A model generated the notes under the pieces. That model was not told the origin of the DNA. It ran no database searches and saw only the letters and a list, made by a program, of their open reading frames with translations. Shown here in pieces: positions 1 to 7,265 of a DNA stretch of 48,347 nt; the first letter of the stretch is position 1, and every line of letters begins with the position of its first letter. Position numbers and translations under genes: made by a program. This DNA is from Candidatus Woesearchaeota archaeon. Lineage in GTDB: Archaea; Nanobdellota; Nanobdellia; Woesearchaeales; BS150m-G63. The stretch lies in contig JADHVD010000009.1 of assembly GCA_016784165.1 (NCBI GenBank), positions 1 through 48,347 of the forward strand, given 5' to 3'.

Positions 1-2581
1 CTTCATTAGGGGAATAAACAGCAAAAGCTAAACCACTGCCAGGTTTTGACATCCAATACCAATCATCATCTCCATATGTAAATCTAATTTGGTCCATATC
101 TTCTGATAAATAAATATTTCCATCAACAACTAAATTATCAGTACCGGGGTCAGAAGTACCGCCAATATGAACGCCCCCCATGGCTACTAGATAATCATTA
201 GTATAAATTTGACCTCCAGTTTGTATTTCATAACCACCATAATCAGAACTACCTTGGCGAATTTCACCATCTACTCTTAAATTATCTGGAGTATAAATAT
301 TGTCTGAATTATAATCAAACCTTAAATAAGAAGCACCAGGTACAGCATTACTCACTGCTCCAGAACCAATCCAACCATATCCGTCTCCACGATATGTCAT
401 GTGAAGGGCTGCCGCTCCAAGATCACCACTTTCACCAATAGAAATATATGCACCCTGACTATTCCAATTATCTCCAGAACCAACAGAATTTAAAACAATA
501 TTAGGCATTACCGAATCAGGAGTTAAAATTTCACCACCACTAACAGTTAAATCTCCATCTAATTGCATATTACCTGGTTCTTGAATATAGGCTATTTCTG
601 TTGTACCACTCATTATCCTCAACTTTTCATTATTATTCCCGTTAGAATCTATGTTTAAATCAATACCTGAGGGGGCATCTATATGTATTTTATGATCTGC
701 ATTTTCATATATTTTGGTGTCATCTCTATCATGTCTAAAATGTATCTTTCCTTGATCTGTTCCATCAGAAGTCGTAATTCCTCCCTGAACCACTAACTTA
801 TTATCAGCAACATTACTAGTCCCAATGCCGACGTTGCCGCCTTGATTTTGTAATGCTAAATCTCTGGAAGCGGAATCGGCATCATTACGAACATTTATTG
901 TACCATAAGACCAGTCTGGCAAATCAAAATACATTCGTGAGTCTACACCATCATCAAGAGTTAAAAGGGCTTGAGGATTAGCGTTCCCAATACCCATATT
1001 ACCTCCAACAGTTAAATTACCAGAAACTTCTGTTGTTTCACCTTCTAAATAAACTTTTGATCCTGGAATAGGTTCTTGATTATTTGCTCCAGCACTTATG
1101 TATATTGTTGGGTCAGTACTATGTGTTTCAATATGGGGCTCTGCAGTATTTACTGTACTACTCCAGAATATTCCCCTATCATTAGTTGTAAAGAAGAGAT
1201 TTGAATCACTAATCTTTAATGGGCCAGTCATAGTATCTCCACTCTCATTCACCCAGACATCTGTTACATCTCCTGCCCTATCATCAATAGTAGCATTCAA
1301 CATACTCTCATTAAAGTCTAAACTGTTTGAAGAGTTATAGATATAACCTTCATTCAAACCCCACCAAGTATCATCATCTCCATCCTTAATATCTAAAGGA
1401 ATCCCAGTTATATTATCCCAACTTAAGTTATGGCTATTATCTTTCACTTGTAGATTATCATAAGTTCCAGAAACATCACCACCAAATTCTGTAGTATCAT
1501 TTAAATCATTAGTAGAGTTAATATCTAAGTTAGGATATTCATTCTGCCCAATATAGTTATCATCTAACCAACTTTCATTCACATTAACTTTTGTAGATTC
1601 ATTAATTAATATTCCAGTTCCAGCAGTAGGATATTCATTACCAATCATATTATCAGAGTCATTCACTAAATCTTCTGTGCATGTTAGCACTCCATCTTTA
1701 CCAGTCAGTGTTTCATCATCACCACAAATCAACCCAACATCAATCTCATTTGCCTTTAAGATTAATTTACTAAGATTAGTATTGCCAGCCCCACTTATCC
1801 TAATACTCTTACTACTCTGAATAGCAAACAAATCATTTCCAACATCATAATTAATTTCAATATAATTGTCCCCAAACCACCTGGTAAAATAATCTCCCTC
1901 AAAATCAACATCACCCAACAATTTCATCGCCCCACCAAAAGTAGTTTGCCCATCAAAATCACTAGCATTAGCATCAACTCCCAAAACATCAAACAACCCA
2001 GGACTAGAAACATCTCCACTAACTAATTCAGTTATATTATAACAATCAGTTCCATCTTTATCACAATAATAATTAGCACTGATATTCTGACTATAAATAT
2101 TAACAGCATTTAACTCTTCATTAAATATATTGGTAACATTGATGACTTCTGTATAAATATTGGTTGCATTAAGGTTATTCGTAACACCCATATTAGAAGT
2201 AAAAATATCTTTATCAACAGTAATATAATCACCCACCAAACTGCCCACATAAATATAATTACTTACATTTAAACTTTCATTAACACTTAAATTCCCACCA
2301 ACATCAACATTATTGATAAAAGTAGTAATATCCCCATCAAAGACATTATCCCCGCCAAAATATTGATTAGTTAAATTCAATCCATAAATCCCAGAACCAT
2401 TTCCATATATAACTCCCGCAATATTAATCACAGTACTGTTAGCTGGTCTTATCTCATCAGTATAAAGAATCGTGTGAAATGGTTCTCCAAGAGGAACCTC
2501 ACTAGGCCAAGGTATATCTATAGCAGAAACAACACTCACTAACACCATAAATACAAATATCCAGCTCACACCCTTTTTCAT
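1..2581 (-). CDS. Secreted tail-fibre-like surface protein (C-terminus outside window)
   Basis: An open frame of 860 codons starts at the ATG ending at 2581 and runs off the left edge, so the C-terminus is missing. Residues 1-21 form a signal peptide (MKKG, then a hydrophobic core ending VVSA). The body is rich in Asn, Asp, Gly, Ser and Thr and full of N-x-S/T sequons. Repeated short beta motifs occur, such as GGNMGIGNANP (near 1000), GGNVGIGTSN (near 835) and GGVHIGGTSDPG (near 170), each followed by L-x-V/L-x-G. This pattern is known from phage tail-fibre-like and endosialidase-chaperone (peptidase S74) surface proteins. An S74 domain would lie in the missing part, so that is inference. Role: probably an extracellular adhesin or fibre. 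A TATA-like box about 23 bp before the ATG suggests a leaderless mRNA, divergent from the NFACT gene. Confidence 0.8.
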   Translation of the reverse strand, partial: MKKGVSWIFVFMVLVSVVSAIDIPWPSEVPLGEPFHTILYTDEIRPANSTVINIAGVIYGNGSGIYGLNLTNQYFGGDNVFDGDITTFINNVDVGGNLSVNESLNVSNYIYVGSLVGDYITVDKDIFTSNMGVTNNLNATNIYTEVINVTNIFNEELNAVNIYSQNISANYYCDKDGTDCYNITELVSGDVSSPGLFDVLGVDANASDFDGQTTFGGAMKLLGDVDFEGDYFTRWFGDNYIEINYDVGNDLFAIQSSKSIRISGAGNTNLSKLILKANEIDVGLICGDDETLTGKDGVLTCTEDLVNDSDNMIGNEYPTAGTGILINESTKVNVNESWLDDNYIGQNEYPNLDINSTNDLNDTTEFGGDVSGTYDNLQVKDNSHNLSWDNITGIPLDIKDGDDDTWWGLNEGYIYNSSNSLDFNESMLNATIDDRAGDVTDVWVNESGDTMTGPLKISDSNLFFTTNDRGIFWSSTVNTAEPHIETHSTDPTIYISAGANNQEPIPGSKVYLEGETTEVSGNLTVGGNMGIGNANPQALLTLDDGVDSRMYFDLPDWSYGTINVRNDADSASRDLALQNQGGNVGIGTSNVADNKLVVQGGITTSDGTDQGKIHFRHDRDDTKIYENADHKIHIDAPSGIDLNIDSNGNNNEKLRIMSGTTEIAYIQEPGNMQLDGDLTVSGGEILTPDSVMPNIVLNSVGSGDNWNSQGAYISIGESGDLGAAALHMTYRGDGYGWIGSGAVSNAVPGASYLRFDYNSDNIYTPDNLRVDGEIRQGSSDYGGYEIQTGGQIYTNDYLVAMGGVHIGGTSDPGTDNLVVDGNIYLSEDMDQIRFTYGDDDWYWMSKPGSGLAFAVYSPNE

Positions 2582-2599
2582 TTTTTAAATAATTACTAT

Positions 2600-2655
2600 T
2601 TTATAAACATAAACACTATAAAAATCTTTCGAACAACACAAAAAACCTTAAATAC
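2600..2655. promoter_or_regulatory. Divergent TATA-like boxes for the surface protein and the NFACT gene
   Basis: On the minus strand a GTTTATAAA box (2600-2608) is centred about 23 bp before the ATG at 2581. On the plus strand CTTAAATAC (2647-2655) is centred about 26 bp before the ATG at 2677. The spacing matches archaeal promoters of leaderless transcripts. No ribosome binding site is visible for either gene. Confidence 0.5.
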
Positions 2656-2676
2656 TTTTAAACAATACCAACCAAT

Positions 2677-3444
2677 ATGACAAGAATAACCTTAGATATC
2701 ACAAAATCAGTAGAAAAGAATGCAGAAGTGTATTTCAATCGTTCAAAAAAAGCAAAAAAGAAACTAGAAAAAACACTAAAAGCGCTAGAAAGAATCAAAA
2801 AGAAAAAAGAAAAAATAGACAGAACAAAAGAACAGGAAAAACAGCAACAATCCATCCCCCAAAAACAAGAATGGTATGAAAAATTCCATTGGTTTATCAG
2901 TTCAGAAGGTTTTTTAGTAATTGGTGGAAAAGACGCAACTTCAAATGAGATAGTAATCAAAAAACACACAAATCCAAAAGATATTGTATTTCACACAGAT
3001 ATTTCTGGAAGTCCATTTTTTGTAATTCAAACAGAAAACAAAACCCCTAAAGAAATCACCCTAAAAGAAACAGCAACAGCAACAGCTTCTTATTCAAAAG
3101 CATGGAAATTAGGAGTCACAACTGTAGATGTTTTCTATGTGAACCCAGATCAAGTAACCAAAACCACTAAAGCAGGAGAATACATGCCAAAAGGAGCTTT
3201 TATGATATACGGAAAAAAGAATTACATAAAGTCAGAACTCCAATTAGCAATTGGATTAAAAGACAATAAAATAATGGCAGCACCCCTTTCAGCAATAAAA
3301 AAATATTCTAAAGATTATTTAATAATTCAGCAAGGAAAACAAAAAAAATCAGCAATCGCAAAATCCATACAGATTAAACTTAAAGCACACGTGGATGACA
3401 TAATAAAAGCACTTCCTACTGGGGGATGCGAAATAAAGAAATAA
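2677..3444 (+). CDS. NFACT-R (DUF814) domain protein, short Rqc2/NEMF-like
   Basis: 255 aa. Residues about 15-60 are a Lys/Glu coiled coil. Residues about 67-185 match the NFACT-R domain (WYEKFHWFISSEGFLVIGGK, then a D-x-VFHTDISGSPFFVI stretch and a Y-x-P-x-GAFMIYGKKNY end). In Rqc2/NEMF/RqcH proteins this domain recognises tRNA or peptidyl-tRNA on stalled large ribosomal subunits. Full-length archaeal NEMF-like proteins are much longer and carry an N-terminal NFACT-N domain plus HhH; neither is present here nor nearby. This is therefore a minimal coiled-coil/NFACT-R version. A role in ribosome rescue is inferred from the family. The gene precedes lysS on the same strand. Confidence 0.8.
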   Translation: MTRITLDITKSVEKNAEVYFNRSKKAKKKLEKTLKALERIKKKKEKIDRTKEQEKQQQSIPQKQEWYEKFHWFISSEGFLVIGGKDATSNEIVIKKHTNPKDIVFHTDISGSPFFVIQTENKTPKEITLKETATATASYSKAWKLGVTTVDVFYVNPDQVTKTTKAGEYMPKGAFMIYGKKNYIKSELQLAIGLKDNKIMAAPLSAIKKYSKDYLIIQQGKQKKSAIAKSIQIKLKAHVDDIIKALPTGGCEIKK

Positions 3445-3530
3445 TCACATGATTAAACTTCTAGTTCTACATCAATTATATGAAACTAAAAACAATAAAG
3501 GAAACCATCTTTGGCTCTATCAACCATAAC

Positions 3531-3540
3531 TTTTTTAAAC
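3531..3540 (+). promoter_or_regulatory. TATA-like box for lysS
   Basis: TTTTTTAAAC is centred about 25 bp before the lysS ATG, with no ribosome binding site between. The transcript is predicted to be leaderless. Confidence 0.5.
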
Positions 3541-3561
3541 TAATCCGCTCTCTTTCTTAAC

Positions 3562-5136
3562 ATGGAAGCAATACATTGGGCAGACCAGATTGTAAGAAGA
3601 GTAATTCACGATAAAGGAGATAAGAATTCTTACACTGTTGCAGCAGGAATAACTCCTTCAGGAGTAGTTCATATAGGTAATTTTAGAGAAATAATGACTG
3701 TAGATCTCATAGCAAGAGCATTCAAACACGCAAAAAAGAGAGCAAGATTCATCTACTCTTGGGATGATTATGATGTTTTCCGTAAAGTTCCCAAAGGAAT
3801 GCCAAAACCAGATATGCTAAAGAAACACTTAAGAAAACCAATCATTGATATTCCAGACCCTTTTGAAACAGAATCTAGTTATGCAAGACACCACGAATTA
3901 GATGTTGAACAAGATGTCGCAAAAGTAGGAATCTTTCCAGAATATATCTATCAGGCTAAAAAATACAGAAAAGGGGATTATATTAAAGAAATAAAAATAG
4001 CATTAAAAAGCACTGATAAAATAAAAGAAATACTCAACGAATTTCGTAAAGAACCTTTACCAAAAGATTGGTTACCTATTACAGGTTTTTGCCCTGAATG
4101 TGGAAAAGATAATCTTAAGTTTTCTAATTATGATAATAAAGATACCTTAAAAATGGATTGTAAAGATTGCAATACAACAATAAACATTAACCTAAACAAA
4201 GCAGATTTCTTAAAACTTCCTTGGAGAATTGATTGGCCAATGCGTTGGGCTTATGAAGAAGTAGATTTTGAACCAGGTGGAAAAGACCACTCAACCACAG
4301 GAGGGTCTTTTAGCACAGCAAAAGAAATAGTCAAATTGTTCAAAGGAACAGCTCCAAGTTACTTGATGTATAATTTTATTAGTATCAAAGGTGCAGGGGG
4401 CAAAATATCATCTTCTTTGGGAAATGTAATCACACTTAGAGATTGTTTAGAAATTTATGAACCTATGATAGTTCGTTGGTTATTTGCAGGAACAAGGCCA
4501 GGATCTGAATTTGCAATAAGTTTTGATTTAGATGTATTGAAACTTTATGAAGATTTTGATAAGTGCGAAAGAATTTATTACAAAAAGCAAGAAGCAAAAA
4601 ATGATAAAGAATTTGCACAACAAAAAAGAATATATGAACTTTCAGCAATCAATAAACCACTAAAAAAAATATCCATACAACCCTCTTTTCGCCATTTAAC
4701 AAATATAGTACAAATTTACAACAATGACTTAAAAAAAATCATTAACTATTACAACCCCCAATCAAAAGAAGATAAAGAAAAAATAACAACAAGAGCAAAC
4801 TGCGCAATCAACTGGCTAAAAAAATATGCACCTGAAGATATGAAATTCAAACTTCAAGAAAATCCATCTAAAAAAATAATCAGCCAATTAAAAGAAAACG
4901 AAAAACAAGCCTTAATCAAACTCTCAAACTCACTAAAAAACAAAAAATTTGATGAAAAAAGTTTATTTGAAGAATTTTACAATATCTCAAAATCATTAGA
5001 ATTAGAATCTAAAGAATTTTTTCAAGTAGCATACAAAATTCTAATAAATAAACAAAAAGGGCCAAAATTAGCGCCTTTTATATTAGAGATAGGAAAAGAA
5101 AAAACAATAGATATCTTAAATACTTTAAAACAATAA
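3562..5136 (+). CDS. lysS: Lysyl-tRNA synthetase, class I
   Basis: 524 aa, the usual length for class I LysRS, the form found in most archaea and some bacteria. It charges tRNA-Lys with lysine in the cytoplasm. The HIGH signature appears as HIGN at residues 37-40 after TPSGVV. The KMSKS loop is KISSSLGN near 281-288. A Cys-x2-Cys pair (CPECG near 177) and a second pair (CKDC near 200) form a zinc knuckle. The conserved core PWRIDWPMRWAYEEVDFEPG precedes the KMSKS loop. The C-terminal half is the helical anticodon-binding domain. The start follows a TATA-like box at leaderless spacing. Confidence 0.95.
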   Translation: MEAIHWADQIVRRVIHDKGDKNSYTVAAGITPSGVVHIGNFREIMTVDLIARAFKHAKKRARFIYSWDDYDVFRKVPKGMPKPDMLKKHLRKPIIDIPDPFETESSYARHHELDVEQDVAKVGIFPEYIYQAKKYRKGDYIKEIKIALKSTDKIKEILNEFRKEPLPKDWLPITGFCPECGKDNLKFSNYDNKDTLKMDCKDCNTTININLNKADFLKLPWRIDWPMRWAYEEVDFEPGGKDHSTTGGSFSTAKEIVKLFKGTAPSYLMYNFISIKGAGGKISSSLGNVITLRDCLEIYEPMIVRWLFAGTRPGSEFAISFDLDVLKLYEDFDKCERIYYKKQEAKNDKEFAQQKRIYELSAINKPLKKISIQPSFRHLTNIVQIYNNDLKKIINYYNPQSKEDKEKITTRANCAINWLKKYAPEDMKFKLQENPSKKIISQLKENEKQALIKLSNSLKNKKFDEKSLFEEFYNISKSLELESKEFFQVAYKILINKQKGPKLAPFILEIGKEKTIDILNTLKQ

Positions 5137-5169
5137 GTTTTATAAATCAATTTAATTTGTACAGAAAAG

Positions 5170-5526
5170 ATGGTGGAATTAAAGAACAAAAAGATAATCC
5201 ATTTAATAGAAGAAGTGACTATTTATGGGAGAAAAAGTAATGAAAAAACATTGATGGCAAAGATAGATACAGGAGCCACAAGAAGCTCAATAGATACAAG
5301 ATTGGCATCAGAACTTAAATTAGGGCCAATAATCATGACAAAGTTGATAAAATCAGCACACGGAAATTCATTAAGACCAATAATAAAAGCTAAACTCAAA
5401 ATAGCAGACATAGTAATGGACACTAATTTCACTTTAGCAGACAGAAAACATATGAAATATAAAGTACTTATTGGCGCAAACACAATGAAAAACAATGGAT
5501 TTCTGATAGACCCATCACAAAAATGA
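5170..5526 (+). CDS. RimB-like retropepsin-fold protease partner of RimK
   Basis: 118 aa. It carries the aspartic-protease-like motif K-IDTGATRSSID at residues 31-42 and a late IGANTMKNNGFLIDP strand where family members usually have IGRxxL. This is the putative ATP-dependent zinc protease / RimB family, typically encoded beside RimK-type ligases. Its stop overlaps the start of the following RimK gene by 4 bp (ATGA), so the two are translationally coupled. Bacterial RimB trims poly-glutamate tails made by RimK. That activity here is inferred from the family and the pairing. Confidence 0.75.
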   Translation: MVELKNKKIIHLIEEVTIYGRKSNEKTLMAKIDTGATRSSIDTRLASELKLGPIIMTKLIKSAHGNSLRPIIKAKLKIADIVMDTNFTLADRKHMKYKVLIGANTMKNNGFLIDPSQK

Positions 5527-6614
5527 AGGCAGCATTAATAAGTTTAGGGAGCACGAGTTCAAAATGGACAGCTGAAGCTATGAGGAAATATTTTGATCAA
5601 GTAGATGAGCTAGATATTAGGGAGATAGAAGTCAGTCTTGGTTCAAAAAATTATGGTGTTTTTTATAAAGGAGAACATTTAGAAGAATATGATTGCATTT
5701 TTGGAAAAGGGTCTTTTAGATATTCTGCTTTATTGCGTTCAATAACATCAATTCTTTATGATAAATGTTATATGCCAATAGAACAAGATTCTTTCAGTGT
5801 AGTGCACGATAAACTTCTAACACATTTAGTTTTACAAAAACACGATATACCAATGCCTACTACTTATTTGAGTGCAACAGTAAATGCAGCTAAAGCTATA
5901 TTAAAAAAAGTTAATTATCCAATAATAATGAAATTTCCACAAGGCACACAAGGTAAAGGTGTGATGGTTGCAGATTCTTATGCAGGAGCATCTTCTGTTT
6001 TAGATGCATTACAATCACTAAAACAACCCTTCATAATTCAAGAATATATCGAAACAGATGGAGTAGATATAAGAGCGATTGTTGTTAAGGGGAAAGTTAT
6101 TGCAGCAATGGAAAGAAAAGCAGAAACAGGAGAAAAACGTTCGAATATTCATCAAGGGGGTTCAGGGGAAAAAGTTGAGTTAGATACACAAACAAAAAAA
6201 ATAACAATTGAAACAGCAAAAGTACTTGGTGCAGACATCTGCGCAGTTGATATATTAAGTAGCCATAAAGGGCCTTTAATTATTGAAGCTAATCTTTCTC
6301 CAGGATTGCAAGGAATAACTAAAGCAACAAATATGGATATTGCAGATAAAATTGCAAAAGCACTTTATTTAAAAACAAAAGAATTTATTGAAAATAAAAA
6401 ATCTACTAAAGCTAATCAAATTTTAGAAGAAGTTGGAATAAAAACAAGTAAAGATGAAGTGAAACAAGTTATTACAAATTTAGATTTAAGGGGGAATAGA
6501 TTATTACTCCCAGAAATAATCACTAATATAACTCAATTTGGTGAAAAAGAAGAAGTTGTTCTAAAAGCAAAAAAAGATCACCTTTATATTAAAACATTTA
6601 ATATAGAAAAATGA
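5523..6614 (+). CDS. RimK-family ATP-grasp ligase with C-terminal beta extension
   Basis: 363 aa. The ATP-grasp core spans about residues 85-285: a nucleotide-binding loop MKFPQGTQGKGVMVADS (138-154), IIQEYIETDGVDIRAIVV (about 171-188), and a metal/ATP site IIEANLSPGLQGI (about 250-262). RimK relatives add glutamate or related amino acids to a protein or cofactor C-terminus (RimK, LysX, MptN, CofF). The last about 35 residues (GNRLLLPEIITN, then FGEKEEVVLKAKKDHLYIK) look like a small AbrB-like beta hairpin not typical of RimK. The substrate cannot be read from sequence. The 4-bp overlap with the RimB-like gene makes them one unit. Confidence 0.8.
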   Translation: MKAALISLGSTSSKWTAEAMRKYFDQVDELDIREIEVSLGSKNYGVFYKGEHLEEYDCIFGKGSFRYSALLRSITSILYDKCYMPIEQDSFSVVHDKLLTHLVLQKHDIPMPTTYLSATVNAAKAILKKVNYPIIMKFPQGTQGKGVMVADSYAGASSVLDALQSLKQPFIIQEYIETDGVDIRAIVVKGKVIAAMERKAETGEKRSNIHQGGSGEKVELDTQTKKITIETAKVLGADICAVDILSSHKGPLIIEANLSPGLQGITKATNMDIADKIAKALYLKTKEFIENKKSTKANQILEEVGIKTSKDEVKQVITNLDLRGNRLLLPEIITNITQFGEKEEVVLKAKKDHLYIKTFNIEK

Positions 6615-6679
6615 TTCTTTAATAATAAGATTATACCTTTAAGTTTTGGGTTTAAATAATTAAAAATAAAAAAATAAAA

Positions 6680-6946
6680 TTAATCTAATTTAAGTTCTAA
6701 ATCAGATTCCATTAATTCTCCTGAAATAATACATTTAATAGTTTCTCCTGCACCATTTAAGTATTTAGGTTCACTCAAATATTTTTTTTTAATATGGTCA
6801 GCAGATTCTTGTATTTGAGAATATGTTTCTTTAATATTTTTAAATAGGTCATCAGTTTTATTTTGATCATACATTGTTCCTGAAAAATCTCGTTTTTTTA
6901 ATTCTACAATTTCATTTTTAACATTATTTATATTTTTATAACTCAT
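6680..6946 (-). CDS. Hypothetical 88-aa helical protein
   Basis: No family recognised. The protein is mostly charged helix (residues 5-55), with a C-terminal segment containing one Cys and an acidic end. It has a strong ribosome binding site, AGGAGGT, seven bases before the ATG, complementary to the 16S 3' end encoded nearby. It lies downstream of the rRNA operon on the same strand but behind the T-rich terminator region, so it probably has its own promoter (a TATA-like box at about 7066 or 6980). Confidence 0.6.
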   Translation of the reverse strand: MSYKNINNVKNEIVELKKRDFSGTMYDQNKTDDLFKNIKETYSQIQESADHIKKKYLSEPKYLNGAGETIKCIISGELMESDLELKLD

Positions 6947-7246
6947 TCTAGTACCTCCTACTAATCTTTATGTTATATTTTCTTTATATTTTAAATAGAA
7001 TTTGTAATAATTTTTTAAAATTATAATACAATCTAAAAATTAATATATTATTATTATCAGGGGGGCATTTATAAGTCTTTTGGTTTAATTTTTATTAAAA
7101 GAATAGACTATCATCTATAATATTGGTTTTTTAATAAAATATAGGCTATAGTATAATCAATTTTTTATTTCTAAAAAAGAAAAACAATAGACTATCGTCT
7201 TAAGGTTTTCATTTTTTAAAAGAAAAAAATTTAAAAAATAAAAAAA
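6947..7246 (-). terminator. rRNA operon trailer and T-rich terminator region with repeated hairpins
   Basis: There is no gene here. In the sense of the rRNA transcript, the sequence just past the 23S processing stem is T-rich (7213-7247 reads as T runs). Two near-identical segments follow, at 7186-7200 and 7102-7116. Each can form a short hairpin (AGAC-GATA-GTCT in one copy, AGATGATAGTCT in the other) followed by T-rich sequence. Archaeal termination relies on T runs, so this is probably a tandem terminator. No 5S rRNA gene was found here. Confidence 0.5.
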
Positions 7247-7265
7247 ACCATACATAAGAAGATTA
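7247..7265 (-). other. 23S processing stem, 3' arm
   Basis: This 19-bp arm is perfectly complementary to 10152-10170 at the other end of the 23S gene. In the primary transcript the arms close the 23S into a helix, the classic substrate for endonucleolytic release of 23S in archaea. The inner part probably overlaps the terminal helix of mature 23S. Confidence 0.75.

Noticed and set aside
6947-7246. 5S rRNA gene downstream of 23S
   Set aside because: No 5S-like sequence with its conserved helices is seen; the region is AT-rich and T-run-filled.
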